Shown here one piece after another: positions 1 through 7,485 of a stretch of DNA of 64,000 nt. The position numbers and the translations under genes were made by a program. Under the pieces are notes generated by a model. It saw only the letters and a list, made by a program, of their open reading frames with translations, had not been told where the DNA came from and did not search any database. The first letter of the stretch is position 1. Every line of letters begins with the position of its first letter. The DNA lies in assembly GCF_014905555.1 (NCBI RefSeq), contig NZ_BNGS01000003.1:1-64000 (forward strand). The letters are read 5' to 3'. This DNA is from Streptomyces sp. Y2F8-2. Lineage in GTDB: Bacteria; Actinomycetota; Actinomycetes; Streptomycetales; Streptomycetaceae.

Positions 1-78
1 CCGAACCCGGAAGCTAAGCCTTACAGCGCCGATGGTACTGCAGGGGGGACCCTGTGGGAGAGTAGGACACCGCCGAAC
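1..78 (+). rRNA. rrf: 5S ribosomal RNA, 3' part
   Basis: The first 78 bases match the 3' two thirds of actinobacterial 5S rRNA, including the conserved CCGAACCCGGAAGCTAAGCC block and the closing GGACACCGCCGAAC. The 5' end lies outside the window, so the window begins at the downstream edge of an rrn operon read on the plus strand. Confidence 0.96.
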
Positions 79-88
79 AATTCTTGAG

Positions 89-120
89 AAAACCCCCGTG
101 CTATTCAGCACGGGGGTTTT
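89..120 (+). terminator. rrn operon terminator
   Basis: A 14-bp perfect stem (AAAACCCCCGTGCT / AGCACGGGGGTTTT) with an ATTC loop begins 11 bases after the 5S end. The T-run in the 3' arm makes it a good intrinsic terminator for the rRNA operon. Confidence 0.9.
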
Positions 121-139
121 CTGCGTTTAGGGTCGAGCC

Positions 140-784
140 ATGCGCTATGACCTCGTCATCTTCGACAACGACGGCGTCCTCGTCGACAGCGAGCCCATCT
201 CCAACCGGCTCCTGGCCGCGTACCTCACCGAGTTGGGGCACCCGACGACCTACGAGGACTCCATCCGGGACTACATGGGCTCGGCCATGCACCGCATCCA
301 CGACCTCGTCCTGCAGCGGACCGGAGAGCGACTGCCGGACGACTTCGACGACGTCTTCCACGCACGCGTCTTCGCCGCGTTCGAACGGGAGTTGGAGCCG
401 GTCGCCGACGTCGAGAACGTGCTGGAGAAGCTGACGGCCGATGGTGTGCCGTTCTGTGTGGCGTCCTCCGGCAGCCATGACCGGATTCGGGTAGGGCACC
501 GGACGACCGGGCTCGACCGGTGGTTCGACGACGGTCGCGTCTTCAGCTCGCAGGACGTGGGGCGGGGCAAGCCGGCGCCCGACCTGTTCCTGTACGCGGC
601 CGAGCGGATGGGGGTCGCGCCGCAGAGGTGCGTGGTCGTCGAGGACAGTCCGCTCGGTGTGCAGGCCGCTGTGGCCGCCGGCATGGACGTGTACGGGTTC
701 ACCGCCATGACGCCCGCCGACCGTCTCGCCGGTGCCACCCAACTCTTCGCATCGATGGGTGAGTTGGCTGACCTGCTCGTATGA
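140..784 (+). CDS. HAD family hydrolase, subfamily IA (phosphatase/phosphoglucomutase-like)
   Basis: The 214-residue cytosolic protein opens with the HAD nucleophile motif FDNDGVLVDSEP. Asp9 is the expected nucleophile and Asp11 the acid/base. Motif II is near residue 110 (VASSGS), the motif III lysine is in GRGKPAPDLF and motif IV is VVEDSPLG. Between the nucleophile and motif II is an alpha-helical cap, typical of beta-phosphoglucomutase/GPH-like enzymes. The substrate cannot be told from sequence. The ATG lies 20 bases after the rrn terminator, and no strong RBS is visible. Family assignment is secure; specificity is unknown. Confidence 0.88.
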   Translation: MRYDLVIFDNDGVLVDSEPISNRLLAAYLTELGHPTTYEDSIRDYMGSAMHRIHDLVLQRTGERLPDDFDDVFHARVFAAFERELEPVADVENVLEKLTADGVPFCVASSGSHDRIRVGHRTTGLDRWFDDGRVFSSQDVGRGKPAPDLFLYAAERMGVAPQRCVVVEDSPLGVQAAVAAGMDVYGFTAMTPADRLAGATQLFASMGELADLLV

Positions 785-805
785 CCCGGACCAGGGGCCC
801 GGCAC

Positions 806-817
806 TGACATTTGTCA
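806..817. promoter_or_regulatory. Candidate operator TGACA-N2-TGTCA
   Basis: The palindrome TGACATTTGTCA lies about 60 bp upstream of the VC0807-family start. It falls where a promoter would be expected. The regulator is unknown. Confidence 0.35.
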
Positions 818-877
818 TGCCGAGCTCCGGACGATCGTTTCTACTGGCGGACCCCTCACGGCGGCGAAGCTGAGGGC

Positions 878-1615
878 ATGACGACGAACACGGTCTCCGA
901 GAGCCAGAGCCAGAGCCAGAGGAAGAAGCAGAACTTCGCGCCGCTCATCATGGACGTGGCGGTGCCCGTCGGGTCGTACTACCTCTTCAAGGACGGCCTC
1001 GGCATGAGCACCTTCGCGGCGCTCGCCTGGAGCAGCGTCCCGCCCGCCGTGCGCACCGTCCTCGGTGTGGTGAAGGAGCGCAAGGTCAACGCCCTCGCCG
1101 TCCTCATCCTCGTGGTGAACGTCGTCGGGCTGCTGCTCAGCTTCGTCTCCGGTGACCCGCGGCTGATGCTCGCCAAGGACAGCGGCGTGAGCAGCACGAT
1201 CGGGATCGGGATCCTGGTCTCTGTGGGGCTGGGCAAGCCGATGATGACCGCCGGGATGAAGCCCTGGCTGGTGAAGGGCGACGCGGCCAGGGAGGCGGCC
1301 TGGATGCGGCTGCAGAGTGGGTCCGCGGCCTTCCGGCGGGCCGAGCGGGTCTTCTCGGTGGTGTGGGGTGTGGTGCTCCTCGGTGAGTGCGTCGTGCGAG
1401 TCGTGGGCGCCTACACCCTGCCCGTGGACACGATGGTCTGGCTCGGCTCGGTCGTCCTCGCCGTCGCGATGGTGCTCGGGTTCTTCGTCAGCGGTGCTCT
1501 GGCCGCCGGCCCCATGGCGCACATGCTGGCCGCTGAAACGAACGCCGACGCGAACCCCGGTGCCGCCCCTGTAGCCGTCCCCGCGCCCGCTCCCGCGCCC
1601 GCCTTCGCCGAGTAA
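878..1615 (+). CDS. VC0807 family membrane protein
   Basis: This 245-residue integral membrane protein resembles the VC0807 family, whose function is unknown. It has a hydrophilic Ser/Gln-rich N-terminus (SESQSQSQ), then a conserved membrane core starting with MDVAVPVGSYYLFKDGLG. About five to six hydrophobic segments follow, and the tail ends in Ala-Pro repeats. An in-frame extension reaches back to 812, but ATG 878 has a purine-rich GAGGG upstream and gives a sensible N-terminus. The nearby TGACA/TGTCA palindrome suggests its own regulated promoter. No partner gene adjoins it. Confidence 0.82.
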   Translation: MTTNTVSESQSQSQRKKQNFAPLIMDVAVPVGSYYLFKDGLGMSTFAALAWSSVPPAVRTVLGVVKERKVNALAVLILVVNVVGLLLSFVSGDPRLMLAKDSGVSSTIGIGILVSVGLGKPMMTAGMKPWLVKGDAAREAAWMRLQSGSAAFRRAERVFSVVWGVVLLGECVVRVVGAYTLPVDTMVWLGSVVLAVAMVLGFFVSGALAAGPMAHMLAAETNADANPGAAPVAVPAPAPAPAFAE

Positions 1616-1655
1616 CCCGCCGGGTAGAGCTGAACAAAAATCATCTTCGGCTGGA

Positions 1656-1671
1656 TCTACCCACGGGTAGA
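1656..1671. promoter_or_regulatory. Inverted repeat TCTACCC-N2-GGGTAGA, candidate operator of the MFS gene
   Basis: This perfect 7-bp-arm inverted repeat ends 22 bp before the MFS start codon. A further GGGTAGA half site lies at 1622-1628, just after the preceding gene. Its size and position fit a dimeric repressor such as TetR or MarR, but no regulator gene lies beside it. Confidence 0.55.
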
Positions 1672-1693
1672 CCGGGGCCCTACGCTCGCCGCC

Positions 1694-2935
1694 ATGACAG
1701 ATGTGCTGCGGCGCGGTAGGGCCTCGCTGGCGTTCGGCTTCTTCGCTCAAGGCGCCGCCTTCGCCCTGCTGGTGACGCGGATTCCGGCCATCCAGGACCG
1801 GTACGGCGTATCCGACGCGCTTCTTCCCGTCTTCCTCGCCGCGGTGCCCGTTCTCGCCGGTGTGGGCAGTGTGACGACGGAGCAGCTGGTGAAGCGCGTA
1901 CGGCCCAGTCGGCTGCTGCGCTGGTCGCAGCCGGTGGTCCTGCTCGCCCTCCTCGGTGTGGGGGCCGGCGGGCACATGGCCGAGCTGGCGGTGGCGCTGG
2001 CAGCGTTCGGGCTGACCGTCGGCGCGCTGGACGCCTCCATGAACATGCTCGGGGTGAGCCTCCAGCGGACGTACGGGCGCAGCATCATGCTCGGGTTCCA
2101 CGCCGCGTACAGCCTCGGCGGGATCGTCGGTGCCTCGCTCGCCTGGGTGGGCGCGCACTGGCATCTGGCGCTGTGGGTGTCGTATCTGCCGGTTGTCGCG
2201 GTGCTGCTGCCGGCTGTTCTCGTCGGCAGTCGGTGGTACGTCGACGGGGGCTCGGCCCCGGTTCCGGAGGCCGGGGGTGACGAGGGGGCCCCGGGGGCCC
2301 GGGAGACGGAGGCCGGGACCGTCGTCTTCCGGTTGTTGCTGCCGCTCTGCCTGGTGATGACCTTCGCCTACATCGGGGACTCCACCGTCTCCAACTGGAG
2401 TGCGAAGTACCTCCAGGACACGCTCGGCAGCTCGGAGCAGCTGGCGACTGTTCCGTACAACGTCTACATGATCACCACGCTGCTCGGGCGGTCCATCGGC
2501 GACTTCGGGGTGCGGCGGTTCGGGGCCGTGGCGGTGGTACGGCTCGGGGCGCTGGTGGCGGCGCTCGGGTTCGCCGTGGTGGCGGGTGCGCCTGGGGCGT
2601 GGGTCGGGATGCTGGGGTTCACCCTGCTGGGGCTGGGGCTGTGCGTGCTGGTGCCGCAGACGTTCGCGGCCGCCGGGCGGCTGTTCCCGGGGGCTTCGGA
2701 CACGGCGATCGCGCGGCTGAACATCTTCAACTACGTGGGCTTTCTGATCGGCTCGCCCTTGGTGGGTGCGCTCGGGGACGCCTGGAACTACCGGGGCGCC
2801 ATGCTCATACCGATGGCGTTGGTCCTGGTGACACTGGTGTACGCCCGTTCGTTCAAGCCCGGACAAGACCGATACGGTGGCGGACATGAGCGGCCGCGCA
2901 CAGCTGATGTGGGACGAGGCAGTAACGGGCTATGA
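1694..2935 (+). CDS. MFS transporter
   Basis: The 413-residue protein has about 12 hydrophobic segments split by a central Pro/Gly/Glu-rich cytoplasmic loop near residues 195-215, the usual major facilitator arrangement. The segment GVSDALLPVFLAAVPVLAG and the SLGGIVGASLAW region resemble the YbjJ/FucP-like drug or sugar MFS branch. The substrate is unknown. The C-terminus (after KPGQDRYGG) is hydrophilic and overlaps the start of the downstream acuC-like gene by about 50 bp in another frame. The operator-like repeat just upstream suggests induction by a ligand. Confidence 0.86.
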   Translation: MTDVLRRGRASLAFGFFAQGAAFALLVTRIPAIQDRYGVSDALLPVFLAAVPVLAGVGSVTTEQLVKRVRPSRLLRWSQPVVLLALLGVGAGGHMAELAVALAAFGLTVGALDASMNMLGVSLQRTYGRSIMLGFHAAYSLGGIVGASLAWVGAHWHLALWVSYLPVVAVLLPAVLVGSRWYVDGGSAPVPEAGGDEGAPGARETEAGTVVFRLLLPLCLVMTFAYIGDSTVSNWSAKYLQDTLGSSEQLATVPYNVYMITTLLGRSIGDFGVRRFGAVAVVRLGALVAALGFAVVAGAPGAWVGMLGFTLLGLGLCVLVPQTFAAAGRLFPGASDTAIARLNIFNYVGFLIGSPLVGALGDAWNYRGAMLIPMALVLVTLVYARSFKPGQDRYGGGHERPRTADVGRGSNGL

Positions 2936-4058
2936 CTTCGGCCCGGACCATCCGATGGATCCGGTCCGGCTCGCGCTGACCCGGAGACTGGTCGACGCCT
3001 TCGGGCTCGACCGGGACGTCGACGTGGTCGCGGCGAAGCCCGCGGGCGAGTCGACGCTGCGGCTGGTGCACCGGGAGGACTACGTGGAGGCGGTGAAGGC
3101 CGCGTCCGCGGATCCGGAGGCGGCCGACGGGTCGTACGGGATCGGGACCCTCGACGATCCCGCGTTCGCCGGGATGCACGAGGTGTCCGCGCTGATCGCG
3201 GGGCAGTCGGTCGGGGCGGCGGAGGCGGTGTGGCGCGGGGACGCCCTGCACGCGGTGAACTTCGCGGGCGGGCTGCACCATGCGATGCCGGGCAGCGCGT
3301 CGGGGTTCTGCATCTACAACGACGCCGCGCTCGCCATCGCCCGGCTGCTGGAGCTGGGGGCGGAGCGGGTGGCGTACATCGATGTGGACGTGCACCACGG
3401 GGACGGGGTGCAGGCGGCGTTCTGGGACGATCCGCGGGTGCTGACGGTGTCGCTGCACGAGCATCCGCGGACGCTGTTCCCGCAGACCGGATGGCCGGAG
3501 GAGACGGGCGGGCCGAACGCGGAGGGCAGCGCAGTGAACGTGGCGCTGCCGGCGGGGACGGGCGATGCGGGGTGGGTGCGGGCCTTCCATGCCGTGGTGC
3601 CGGAGCTGATCGCGGACTTCCGGCCGCAGGTGCTGGTGACGCAGCACGGGGCCGACACCCACTTCGAGGATCCGCTCGCGCATCTCGCGGTGTCGCTGGA
3701 CGCGCAGCGGGCGGTGCAGGTCGGGTGTCACGACCTGGCGCACGAGTACGCGGGCGGGCGGTGGGTCGCGCTGGGCGGGGGCGGCTATGCGGTGGTGGAG
3801 GTCGTGCCGCGCTCCTGGACGCATCTCGTCGCCGTCGCGGCGGGGCGGCCGATTGAGCCGGAGACGGTGATTCCGGAGGGGTGGCGGCAGGAAGTCTTCG
3901 CGCGGACGCGGCAGTTGGCGCCGGCGCGGATGACGGATGGGCGGTGGCCGGTGGCGTTCTCGGGGTGGGAGTCCGGGTACGATCCGGCCGATCGGCTGGA
4001 CCAGGCGGTGCTGGCGGCGCGGAAGGCGGCGTATCCGCTGCGCGGGCTGCTGCCGTAG
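2886..4058 (+). CDS. acuC: Acetoin utilization protein AcuC / class I-II histone deacetylase-like
   Basis: The ~390-residue cytosolic protein belongs to the arginase/deacetylase superfamily. It carries the active-site His-His pair (GGLHHAMPGSASGFCIYND, about residues 131-132), the zinc-ligand signature YIDVDVHHGDG and the distal motif QHGADTHFEDPLAHL. Such enzymes remove acyl groups from lysines, in bacteria often from acetyl-CoA synthetase. GTG 2877 and ATG 2886 are both in frame. ATG 2886 is chosen because no RBS favours the longer form. The start lies inside the 3' end of the MFS gene, so the two are probably cotranscribed. Confidence 0.88.
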   Translation: MSGRAQLMWDEAVTGYDFGPDHPMDPVRLALTRRLVDAFGLDRDVDVVAAKPAGESTLRLVHREDYVEAVKAASADPEAADGSYGIGTLDDPAFAGMHEVSALIAGQSVGAAEAVWRGDALHAVNFAGGLHHAMPGSASGFCIYNDAALAIARLLELGAERVAYIDVDVHHGDGVQAAFWDDPRVLTVSLHEHPRTLFPQTGWPEETGGPNAEGSAVNVALPAGTGDAGWVRAFHAVVPELIADFRPQVLVTQHGADTHFEDPLAHLAVSLDAQRAVQVGCHDLAHEYAGGRWVALGGGGYAVVEVVPRSWTHLVAVAAGRPIEPETVIPEGWRQEVFARTRQLAPARMTDGRWPVAFSGWESGYDPADRLDQAVLAARKAAYPLRGLLP

Positions 4059-4082
4059 CCCCCGGGTGCGCCCGGGTTGGTT

Positions 4083-4610
4083 TCGCCCCCGCCGCCCCTA
4101 CCCGTCCCACCCCCAGGGGCTCCGCCCCTTCAACCCCACCAGGGGCTCCGCCCCTGTCACCCCGGCGGGGACTGCGTCCCCTGCACCCCTCGTGGGGCTC
4201 CGCCCCGAGACCCCGCTGGGGCTCCGCCCCTGCCACCCCGGCGGGGACTGCGTCCCCTGCACCCCGCTTGGGCTTCGCCCTGGACGTCGGGACGGGGATT
4301 ACGTCCCCCTGCTTGCCGTCAGGGGCTCCGCCCCCGCAACCCCGGCGGGGACTGCGTCCCCTGCACCCCGCTTGGGCTTCGCCCCGGACGTCGGGACGGG
4401 ACTACGTCTTCCCCCTGCATGCCGTCAGGGGCTCCGCCCCCGCAACCCCGGCGGGGACTGCGTCGCCTCCACCCCTCGCGGGGCTCCGCGCTGGGGCTTC
4501 GCCCCTGCAATCCCGGCGGGACCGCGCCCCCTGCACCCCTCGCGGGGCTCCGCCCCAAAACCCCGCCGGGGCTTGCGGGGGGCTGGGGGCGCAGCCCTCA
4601 GGTGGGGGGC
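4083..4610. repeat. GC-rich palindromic repeat array (GGGGCTCCGCCCC family)
   Basis: The acuC-phosphatase gap is filled by copies of GGGGCTCCGCCCC and of GGCGGGGACTGCGTCCCC, each a small hairpin. A 104-bp unit is directly repeated (starting at 4261 and 4365), covering ACCCCGCTTGGGCTTCGCCC through CCGTCAGGGGCTCCGCCC. At 4083-4109 lies the dispersed element TCGCCCCCGCCGCCCCTACC, seen again at 11209 and 18838. All three plus frames lack stops here only because of composition. I see no gene. The hairpins may end transcription from acuC. Confidence 0.85.
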
Positions 4611-4682
4611 CGTTACGCCGACTGTGGGGTGTTGCCTGCGTTCTGGACGTGCGGTGGAGGTGATTGGGACAGCATCGCTGGC

Positions 4683-5498
4683 GTGTTGAGCACCGGCGCA
4701 CTGCGTGCGCATCTGCTGGCTGCCCGGCTGGCCGGGACCGTGGCCACCTCCCGGGAGGAGAGCTTGCGCAGCTATCGGCTCTTCGCTGCCCGCGATCCCC
4801 GCGCGCTGATCGGACTCGATCCCGAATGGACATGGAGTTCTGAGGATTTGATCGGGTTGATGGCGGACAAGTGTGGAGTTTCGGCCGATCCACGGTATGT
4901 GTCCGGCCATGATGTGATCGATCCCGAGCGCACGCTGGAGGGGCTCGACGCGTTCGCCGAGCGCCTCGCCAGGGCCGCGCGCCACCGCGAGGCGGTGCTG
5001 CTCGGCACCGGGCACCCGCACCGGCTGCTCGGGTTCTACGCCGCGCTCGCGGACGCCCTGTCGGCGGCGGGATGTACCGTCCTCACCCCGGCGCAGGGTC
5101 GCTGTGTCGACATAACGACCCGGTTCGGCCTACGCACGTACAACCTTGATTACGTACGAGGAGTGGCCCTCGTACGAGAACCAGGATCCGGAAGAGCCGG
5201 TTGTGAGCCCGGCGCACACACGCACTCGCCGCTCCCGCTTCGCACCGCGCTGGCCGCCGCGGCGGAGGCAGGCGGCCCGTTGCCGGAACTGGTCATCGGG
5301 GACCACGGCTGGGTCTGCGGAGCAGGTCAGCTGGGGTTCGACGCGATCGGCCTCGCCGATACGGACGATCCCGCGCTCTTCGTCGGCGAGGCGGAGGGGC
5401 GGGTGTCCGTCGTCGTTCCACTCGATGACGCTGTGCGGTCTGATTACTACCGACCGCTTACTCGCTATGTACTCAATCGAGCGTGTCTGTCACAGTAG
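4683..5498 (+). CDS. Conserved actinobacterial protein, usually annotated as phosphatase
   Basis: The reading frame runs open from 4077 through the repeat array. Conserved-looking protein begins only at GTG 4683 (VLSTGALRAHLL), with a GGAGG at 4656, rather far upstream. The 271-residue product is soluble. Its C-terminal half is ordered, with GDHGWVCGAGQLGFDAIGLA followed by an acidic DTDDPALFVGEAEG stretch, and it ends RYVLNRACLSQ. Streptomyces orthologues next to bdtA are called phosphatases. I see no standard phosphatase signature, so the function stays open. Start confidence is moderate. Confidence 0.72.
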   Translation: MLSTGALRAHLLAARLAGTVATSREESLRSYRLFAARDPRALIGLDPEWTWSSEDLIGLMADKCGVSADPRYVSGHDVIDPERTLEGLDAFAERLARAARHREAVLLGTGHPHRLLGFYAALADALSAAGCTVLTPAQGRCVDITTRFGLRTYNLDYVRGVALVREPGSGRAGCEPGAHTHSPLPLRTALAAAAEAGGPLPELVIGDHGWVCGAGQLGFDAIGLADTDDPALFVGEAEGRVSVVVPLDDAVRSDYYRPLTRYVLNRACLSQ

Positions 5499-5627
5499 GC
5501 CGCGGATGCCATCCCCTCTTCCCCACTTGCATCATCCGCACCTACATTGGGGAGTGAGCACGCAGCGACGAAGAGTCACCGGAAGGGGAAGCCGGTGGCC
5601 GTCGAGTGCGGAAGGTGCAGGTGTGTC

Positions 5628-5840
5628 ATGGCTGCAGCTGGCGAGAGGCCTCTGAACGAGGTTCAGTTCCTGACCGTGGCGGAAGTCGCCTCGGTGATGC
5701 GAGTGTCGAAGATGACCGTGTACCGGCTGGTGCACAGCGGTCATCTGCCGGCGATCCGGGTGGGGAGGTCCTTCCGGGTCCCGGAGCAAGCGGTTCACGA
5801 GTACCTCCGCGACAGCTATGTGGGGGTGGAAACGGTCTGA
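5628..5840 (+). CDS. bdtA: BldC-like helix-turn-helix regulator (BdtA-type)
   Basis: The 70-residue protein is almost entirely a MerR/excisionase-type winged HTH: FLTVAEVASVMRVSKMTVYR as the helix-turn-helix, then VHSGHLPAIRVGRSFRVPEQ as the wing. This resembles BldC, which binds DNA cooperatively as a small head-to-tail protein. From memory the S. coelicolor orthologue in this position is the BldD target bdtA. ATG 5628 is chosen because GGAAGGTG lies 10 bases upstream. A frame open back to 5547 has no good start. It sits between the phosphatase gene and bS22. Confidence 0.85.
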   Translation: MAAAGERPLNEVQFLTVAEVASVMRVSKMTVYRLVHSGHLPAIRVGRSFRVPEQAVHEYLRDSYVGVETV

Positions 5841-5983
5841 CGGCGGCCCGCCGGAGGTCGTTGCGGACTCCGGCGGGACCTCGATTACAGCCTCAGCGCT
5901 CGGGTTGGGTAGGCTAGCCCCTCGTAGGTCGTATGGGCCCATGGCGCCCAGCACCGAGTGATGAGAAGTGAGCGAGGGTAGTC

Positions 5984-6082
5984 GTGGGCTCTGTTATCAA
6001 GAAGCGGCGCAAGCGGATGGCCAAGAAGAAGCACCGCAAGCTGCTCAAGCGCACTCGCGTTCAGCGTCGCAACAAGAAGTAA
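5984..6082 (+). CDS. Small ribosomal subunit protein bS22
   Basis: A 32-codon gene starts at GTG 5984 with a GAGGG RBS about 6 bases upstream. It encodes a highly basic peptide ([19 protein letters not shown], then [13 protein letters not shown]). This matches the actinobacterial ribosomal protein bS22 (AURKAIP1/COX24 domain), known from mycobacterial ribosome structures, where it binds rRNA in the 30S subunit. About 15 of its 32 residues are Lys or Arg. A strong terminator follows 50 bp downstream, so it is probably its own transcription unit. Confidence 0.93.
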   Translation: MGSVIKKRRKRMAKKKHRKLLKRTRVQRRNKK

Positions 6083-6131
6083 GGTGCGGCCCCGTCCAGG
6101 GGCGCCCCTGCTTCTGTGCGTGAGCGCGCGC

Positions 6132-6160
6132 AACACCCCCCACCACTGGTGGGGGGTGTT
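6132..6160 (+). terminator. Intrinsic terminator after bS22
   Basis: A 14-bp perfect stem AACACCCCCCACCA / TGGTGGGGGGTGTT with a single-base centre, followed by TTGTCGTTTT, lies 50 bp after the bS22 stop. Confidence 0.85.
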
Positions 6161-6409
6161 TGTCGTTTTCCGGGTGGGTGCGTTTGCGGATGTGCGTCTG
6201 TTCTGCGTGCGTTCCGGCGGTGCGTACGCCTGTGACGCGAATGGCTTGGTCCGGTCGTACGTACGGGTGGGTCGTCACTTCATGCATCGGGCGGTCATCA
6301 CAGCGCAACATCGACCCGCTAAGTTGGCCGTATACGGGGAACGCGGCAGGCTGGCGGACAGAGCTACGTCCACTCACTACTGGACGCGACGGGAAGAGAG
6401 GCGCTGATC
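6161..6409 (+). other. Upstream region of the epimerase gene
   Basis: The bS22-epimerase gap (6083-6409) holds the terminator and then about 250 bp with lower GC than its surroundings. No gene is supported here. It presumably holds the epimerase promoter, but I could not pick a clear -35/-10 pair. Confidence 0.5.
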
Positions 6410-7471
6410 TTGGGCAAGGTCGTGCTCGTGACCGGAGTGGCCCGCCGGCTCGGCGGCCGGTTCGTACGACGGATCCAGCGTGACCCGGGGGTCGACCGCG
6501 TCATCGCGGTGGACGCGGTACCGCCCGAGCACCATCTGGGCGGCGCGGAGTTCATCCGGGCCGACATCCGCCAGCCCACCATCGCCCGGGTGCTCGCCGA
6601 GCACTCTGTGGACACGGTGGTCCACATGGACGTGACCGGCACCGCGCTGGGCAGCGGCAGCCGGGCCACGGTCAAGGAGACCAACGTCATCGGCACCATG
6701 CAGCTGCTGGGTGCCTGCCAGAAGTCCCCGAGCGTCAAACGGCTGGTCGTGAAGTCCAGTACGAACGTGTACGGGTCCGCGCCCCGCGACCCGGCCGTGT
6801 TCACCGAGACGACCCCGCCCAAGTCGCTGCCGAGCGGCGGCTTCGCCAAGGACGCCGTCGAGGTCGAGGGGTACGTGCGGGGCTTCGCGCGGCGCCGGCC
6901 CGACGTCGCCGTGTGCGTGCTGCGGTTCGCCAACATCCTCGGACCGCACGCCGACACGCCCCTCGCGTCGTACTTCTCCTTGCCGGTCCTGCCCACCGTG
7001 TTCGGTTACGACCCGCGGCTGCAGTTCGTGCACGAGGACGACGTGATCGAGGTGCTGCGCATCGGCGCGCACGAGCCCCGGCGCGGAACTCTCAACAGCG
7101 GCACGTTCAACATCGCCGGCGACGGGGTGCTGCTGCTGTCGCAGTGTGCGCGGCGCCTGGGCCGGCCCACCGTGCCGCTGCTTCTCCCGGCCGTCACATG
7201 GGTCGGGTCCGCGATGCGCAAGCTGAGCATGACGGACTTCTCGCCCGAGCAGATCCGGCTGCTCACCCACGGCCGGGTCGTGGCCACGGACCAGATGCGC
7301 GAGACGCTCGGCTACGAGCCGAAGTACACGACCGCGGAGACCTTCGCGGACTTCGCGCGCGGTCGCGGGCCCGGACTGCTGCCGCCCGAGGCCCTCGCGG
7401 GGGCCGTCGACCGGATCGCCGCACTGCCCGTCCTGGGCGGTGGCCACCCCCCGACGCCAACCGCCCACTGA
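6410..7471 (+). CDS. NAD(P)-dependent epimerase/dehydratase (extended SDR)
   Basis: The 353-residue protein starts at TTG 6410, with GGAAGAGAGG immediately upstream as RBS. An N-terminal Rossmann fold (VLVTGVARRLGGRFVRR) is followed by IAVDAVPPEHH and the dinucleotide-contact region VDTVVHMDVTG. The catalytic serine region is LVVKSSTNVYGSAPRDPAVF. The usual YxxxK seems replaced by a GGFAKDAVEVEG stretch, so the active site may be atypical. The gene lies 14 bp before the acyltransferase gene, suggesting a lipid-linked operon. Its substrate is unknown. Confidence 0.82.
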   Translation: MGKVVLVTGVARRLGGRFVRRIQRDPGVDRVIAVDAVPPEHHLGGAEFIRADIRQPTIARVLAEHSVDTVVHMDVTGTALGSGSRATVKETNVIGTMQLLGACQKSPSVKRLVVKSSTNVYGSAPRDPAVFTETTPPKSLPSGGFAKDAVEVEGYVRGFARRRPDVAVCVLRFANILGPHADTPLASYFSLPVLPTVFGYDPRLQFVHEDDVIEVLRIGAHEPRRGTLNSGTFNIAGDGVLLLSQCARRLGRPTVPLLLPAVTWVGSAMRKLSMTDFSPEQIRLLTHGRVVATDQMRETLGYEPKYTTAETFADFARGRGPGLLPPEALAGAVDRIAALPVLGGGHPPTPTAH

Positions 7472-7485
7472 GGAGCGCATCAACG

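Noticed and set aside
815..2887. 690-codon open frame on the minus strand over the VC0807 and MFS genes
   Set aside because: It is antisense to two genes with clear membrane-protein composition. The product is His/Arg/Gly/Pro-rich shadow sequence with no domain.
2788..4236. 482-codon minus-strand frame opposite acuC
   Set aside because: Translation is almost only Ala/Pro/Arg/Ser, the third-position GC shadow of the HDAC-like gene and the repeat array.
3881..4689. Overlapping plus-strand frames through the repeat array, with repeating GLRPLHP-type peptides
   Set aside because: All three frames are open because the DNA lacks AT. The peptides merely reflect the palindromes, and no RBS or conserved protein is seen.
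5553..5580. BldD box AGTGA...TCACC upstream of bdtA
   Set aside because: The half sites are 18 bp apart, too far for the known BldD arrangement. bdtA may still be a BldD target through another site.
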